A DNA stretch of 6,377 nt from a bacterium (GTDB lineage Bacteria > UBP14 > UBA6098 > B30-G16). Position 1 is the stretch's first letter; each line of letters opens with the position of its first letter. The DNA is taken from NCBI GenBank assembly GCA_003645115.1, contig QNEG01000094.1, positions 1 to 6,377 on the forward strand. The letters are read 5' to 3'. The position numbers and the translations under genes are program-made. The notes beneath the pieces are model-generated. The model made no database searches and was not told where the DNA came from. It saw only the letters and a program-made list of their open reading frames with translations. This document shows positions 5,301 to 6,377 of this stretch, piece by piece.

Positions 5301-6377
5301 TGTGTACCAGAAATAACTGCCATCGAATGTAAGTCCTTCAGGACCGAATGTTCCCGCGGCAGGCAGAGCGAAACTATCGATAACCATACCGGTAGAATCT
5401 ATCTGAAATAGAATGTGAGTTGTGCTTCCCGACGGGTTTCGCAGAAGCCACATATATCCGAGCGCAAAAACTATCGCATCGGCAGTGACTGGAGCAGCAA
5501 ATAAACTATCCCCATAATATGTCAGGAAAGTATCCTCGATAGACATCCATAAAGTATCGTTGTATGGTGGATATGGGTCCACACGATATATATGCCCGTA
5601 AGTATTTGTGAGCCAGAGATAGCCATTATTCCATGCAATTCCCTGTCCCCAATATTCCGTGTCCCACATAGCATTCGAGGAATCGACAATCGTGCAAGTT
5701 GCGGGGTCGATAACGAACATTTTACTGCCCGGTCCTTGCATCATATATAGTGTATCGTTGTGCCATTCCAAATCCGCATGCATATTCACCATAAGATTAT
5801 AAAATGTGCAGGAATCGAGTATTTCGTGGGTGATGGGGTCGATTCTGTATATTACAACCGTATCGCTAAATGCCGACGCTATACTGCTGACCCATAAATA
5901 TTCACCGTCATAGGCGATTCCTTCGGCATCGGTGAGCGGGAATGAATCCGTCACCGTGAGCAATTCCGTCGTCTCATTGTGAATCGATATCTGTATATCG
6001 AAATCGCATCCCTCGAAACCGGGGTAATCAGCGCCCATATCCCATACGAAACAATGTTCACCGTTGTGCACCCAACCAATATTTGGTAGTGGGTAGCTTG
6101 AAAGCGTATCATAAATCGTAGATGCAGTAACATGCTCCGAACCATCATATATATCAAGTTCTGTGAAAACGGAATCATCATCAGGAATATGATAATTATA
6201 ACATATAACAACAAGGTTTTCATTATTGCATTCTGTTTCTTGGTAAAACCAAATTGTGTCAGCAACTATTGATGTTTCAGGTAATACAACTATAGTGAAC
6301 TCCTGCGTATCACATGCACCGACTTCATCGCAAACGATGATTATGATATTGCATATTCCGGTATCTTCTATGTCGGG
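2388..6377 (-). CDS. Giant multidomain secreted protein with C-terminal T9SS-type sorting domain (N-terminus outside window)
   Basis: Predicted surface-attached or released protein; no enzyme motif recognised, so adhesion or binding is the likely but unproven role. Seen: 1329 codons, open to the right edge. A GTG at 6069-6071 is internal, since the codons before it continue a recognisable domain (IGWVHNGEHCFVWD). Domains (window residues counted from the edge): end of a Cys-containing Ig-like repeat 1-33; beta-sandwich ~34-135 ending in an FVWDMGADYPG motif; five-motif beta-propeller ~138-382; Kre9/Knh1-like sandwich ~386-475; He_PIG/cadherin-like domains ~477-565, 569-667 and 672-764; FN3 ~768-857; FN3-like ~859-953; beta-domain ~954-1070; ZU5/GAIN-like domain ~1072-1230 with an Asp-rich loop DFDNDGFVD; sorting domain 1247-1329. 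Very rich in Asp, Ile, Thr and Cys, fitting an exported disulfide-bonded or calcium-binding protein. Signal peptide and promoter must lie beyond the window. It converges on the glycosyltransferase genes. Confidence 0.9.
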   Translation of the reverse strand, partial: PDIEDTGICNIIIIVCDEVGACDTQEFTIVVLPETSIVADTIWFYQETECNNENLVVICYNYHIPDDDSVFTELDIYDGSEHVTASTIYDTLSSYPLPNIGWVHNGEHCFVWDMGADYPGFEGCDFDIQISIHNETTELLTVTDSFPLTDAEGIAYDGEYLWVSSIASAFSDTVVIYRIDPITHEILDSCTFYNLMVNMHADLEWHNDTLYMMQGPGSKMFVIDPATCTIVDSSNAMWDTEYWGQGIAWNNGYLWLTNTYGHIYRVDPYPPYNDTLWMSIEDTFLTYYGDSLFAAPVTADAIVFALGYMWLLRNPSGSTTHILFQIDSTGMVIDSFALPAAGTFGPEGLTFDGSYFWYTNCVNDMVYRVDLMDLKIMNIGCLDSKSPNVDISCPTIISAGEEYTFEWSVDDLFFNDDPCSLYLFGCGIDERYETISTFFNWIPPYGCESCTLVVAARDSFCNWGYDTCFLSIHENHPPEIISEPPESTVYVDSTWEYHVIATDPDGDSLTYGVFSDCTADISVDDAGYVWWIPDEEDTGICNITIIVCDEVGACDTQEFTIEVLPNPNIPLEFVNCPEESIIVFAEGDTIITINALDEDSNIASCSLSTYPASVSFWEDSIVCESGSFEGFLHLHPSESDTGIYEFAFEVCDDDTCVYCEFVIIVLDTINHPPEIVSDPPETIVYVDSTWDYIVIVDDEDDDSLTFDIESDCDTTISIIVVDDTTGYISWIPDIEDTGICNIIIIVCDEIGACDTQEFTIEVLPNDVPPEPPMDFLAEACGPEIYLSWTPPGDADIEGYVIYRGFDEIVLEIIDTIAGDLTFSIDMPYLLDTTYYYAVSAFDSAGYSSPLSEIDSAYPFPYHLNGLEYELAGDNQIELSWSPTTIDSMYLIFYAEGDTLPNFTDTSAIVYAPDSTWTSPILTIGVTYTFAIQVLATCGYLDASGDIYIIITIPDSEWECKHVHIVIPKPGKGLCGNSALVKAKSDCPGAWWHDISTILFQKRFLPDGEWTDITNLHPDIHPNPDSTHPYQIHWRVELEEEGDYLIRAIAYDTDSIPDPYPDAIPIHIGPPCGYSDYAPDSSKGVPYGYKFEYWERAYPHAGAKIDIGDFDDTEDWIYLPIGFIAEPDILTFRMTNRDENTEPYYSIGEFMDLELRSGAEVTASGDSIAWCLQYPDFDNDGFVDGTSTPENSLLFFQYNGVSWGDSIACLLDTETNIITASTNNFGRFAILSTESRIKEIKHPDRISMALFPMPSNAAVAIVYHLPSTSEASLNIYDVMGHQVATLVDELKTAGTHTTTWSPQDDIPSGIYFVCLKAGEQTITKRAILIR
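2391..2639 (-). other. C-terminal T9SS type A / FlgD-like sorting domain
   Basis: The last ~83 residues read ALFPMPSNAAVAIVYHLP, then SLNIYDVMGHQVATLVD, AGTHTTTW, SGIYFVCLKAGEQ and KRAILIR. This is the Por secretion C-terminal pattern 'PNP.....I.y.lp....v.l.iyd..G..v..l....aG.h...w.....sG.Y......g.....k..l.'. In known T9SS cargo this Ig-like domain carries the protein across the outer membrane and is often removed on attachment. Odd: the usual PNPFN is here PMPSN. The structurally similar FlgD Ig-like fold is an alternative label, but a terminal position in an extracellular multidomain protein favours a sorting role. Confidence 0.8.
2688..3164 (-). other. ZU5/GAIN-like beta domain with Asp-rich calcium-type loop
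   Basis: The segment runs from IYLPIGFIAEP through MDLELRSGAEV, then an Asp-rich loop DFDNDGFVDGTS (window residues ~1175-1186), LLFFQYNGVSWGDSI, and ends with ITASTNNFGRFAIL. The order 'LP.G.i ... l..G ... D.D.DG..dgt ... y.gv.W ... n.i.a...nFg.fail' matches a beta domain often found just before a sorting domain in FCB surface proteins, and recalls ZU5/GAIN modules. The D-x-D-x-D-G-x-x-D spacing resembles the calcium loop of dockerin or thrombospondin type 3 repeats. No GAIN-type autoproteolysis motif (HL/S or HL/T) is visible. Confidence 0.5.
3519..4076 (-). other. Two tandem fibronectin type III-like domains
   Basis: The first (about 3807-4076) has the FN3 hallmarks: PPEPPMDFLAEACGPEIYLSW with the conserved Trp, GDADIEGYVIYRG, and TTYYYAVSAFDSAGYSSPLSE with the conserved Tyr pattern. 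The second (about 3519-3803) is more divergent but keeps IELSWSP, MYLIFYAEGD and VTYTFAIQV. In bacterial secreted proteins such domains are usually spacers or carbohydrate/adhesion modules; here they separate the Ig-like repeats from the C-terminal beta domains. Confidence 0.75.
4086..4364 (-). repeat. Ig-like (He_PIG/cadherin-like) repeat, copy 2
   Basis: About 93 residues, from PPEIVSDPPETIVYVDSTW through DDDSLTFDIESDC and TTGYISWIP to the highly conserved tail beginning DIEDTGICN and ending FTIEVLPN. The pattern 'PP.I.S.PP....V...W.Y.V...D.D.DSLT......I..D..GY..W.P...D.G......V.D' is that of putative Ig (He_PIG) and cadherin-like domains. Four cysteines (window residues 712, 740, 747, 753) align with those of copy 1. 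The DEDDD stretch could bind calcium. Confidence 0.75.
4380..4673 (-). repeat. Divergent Ig-like repeat between the two similar copies
   Basis: From IPLEFVNCPEESIIVFAEGD through INALDEDSNIASCSL and HLHPSESDTGIYEFAFEVCD to CEFVIIVL. It keeps the domain skeleton of its neighbours (acidic D.DS turn, 'P..SDTG.Y.F...VCDDD.C' tail), but the sequence has drifted widely. This gives the order copy 1 - divergent - copy 2, rather than a simple tandem duplication. Confidence 0.6.
4683..4949 (-). repeat. Ig-like (He_PIG/cadherin-like) repeat, copy 1
   Basis: About 89 residues, from PPEIISEPPESTVYVDSTW through DPDGDSLTYGVFSDC, ISVDDAGYVWWIP and the tail DEEDTGICN...FTIEVLP. DPDGDSLTY is the classic calcium/turn motif of cadherin-like and He_PIG domains. 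Four cysteines at window residues 517, 541, 548 and 554 match copy 2 with the same spacing in the tail (7 then 6 residues), suggesting a conserved disulfide pattern. Confidence 0.75.
5232..5966 (-). other. Beta-propeller module with five visible blade motifs
   Basis: Five units of 35-60 residues share the pattern 'G(I/L)x(Y/F/W)xxGYLWxx ... h(Y/F)(R/Q)(I/V)D ... IhDS'. They are AEGIAYDGEYLWVSS...YRIDPITHEILDS; DLEWHNDTLYMM...FVIDPATCTIVDS; GQGIAWNNGYLWLTN...YRVDP; ADAIVFALGYMWLL...FQIDSTGMVIDS; PEGLTFDGSYFWYT...YRVDLMDLKI. This is typical of NHL/SMP-30/glutamine-cyclotransferase-like propellers in secreted FCB proteins. Five blades would be complete if the fold closes on itself; a sixth contributed by flanking sequence cannot be excluded. 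No catalytic residues recognised. Confidence 0.65.
6279..6377 (-). repeat. Ig-like repeat, edge copy (tail only)
   Basis: The 33 residues at the window edge (PDIEDTGICN ... DEVGACDTQEFTIVVLP) repeat the tails of the two internal copies with only 2 changes to copy 2 and 3 to copy 1. The cysteine spacing is the same (window residues 9, 16, 22). At DNA level, 6300-6377 matches 4107-4184 at 75 of 78 bases. Further copies probably lie beyond the window. Confidence 0.8.

Noticed and set aside
5951..6265. 104-codon minus-strand frame at the right end, with a hydrophobic start resembling a signal peptide
   Set aside because: It overlaps the same strand of the large gene, whose frame is supported by recognisable domains; the hydrophobic run comes from the Ile/Val-rich sequence in another frame.
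4086..6377. CRISPR-like spaced repeats
   Set aside because: The similar stretches are about 0.6 and 1.6 kb apart and coincide with protein domain repeats in frame.

Overview
The window holds three long genes, two of them cut by the window edges. The plus strand (1-2048) carries two overlapping glycosyltransferase genes, a GT9 heptosyltransferase-like gene missing its 5' end and a complete GT4-type gene. They read as part of a cell-envelope polysaccharide or lipopolysaccharide operon. The minus strand (6377-2388) is almost filled by one very large secreted, multidomain, cysteine-rich protein. Its C-terminus looks like a type IX secretion (T9SS / Por) sorting domain, and its reading frame stays open to the right edge, so its N-terminus is missing. 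The two transcription units converge on a 339-base intergenic region (2049-2387).

Organism: the combination of a T9SS type A-like C-terminal domain, a long chain of Ig/He_PIG-like and fibronectin type III domains, and a heptosyltransferase with a Cys-rich tail points to a Gram-negative member of the Fibrobacterota-Chlorobiota-Bacteroidota (FCB) superphylum. Uncultivated lineages such as Cloacimonadota, WOR-3, Marinimicrobia or Zixibacteria seem more likely than classical Bacteroidetes. The DNA is moderately AT-rich by eye. The phylum cannot be fixed from this window.

Layout: 1-792 GT9 (partial); 789-2048 GT4 (GTGA overlap with the previous gene); 2049-2387 intergenic, with a heptamer tandem repeat, a hairpin, a compact Y-shaped palindromic element (2140-2209) and an A-rich stretch flanked by an inverted repeat; 2388-6377 the T9SS cargo-like protein (partial). 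From the window edge inward, that protein has an Ig-like repeat (end only), a beta-sandwich, a five-motif beta-propeller, a second beta-sandwich, three cadherin/He_PIG-like domains (two nearly alike), two FN3-like domains, a beta-domain, a ZU5/GAIN-like domain with an Asp-rich calcium-type loop, and the sorting domain.

How they work together: the two glycosyltransferases probably act successively on one surface glycan. The large protein is probably exported and surface-attached or released. A functional link is possible, because in Porphyromonas T9SS cargo is anchored to a form of LPS, but convergent neighbours need not be related. I found no RNA gene, CRISPR array, insertion sequence or defence system. 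The least ordinary signals are the structured intergenic element and the mosaic pattern of near-identical repeats inside the large gene.
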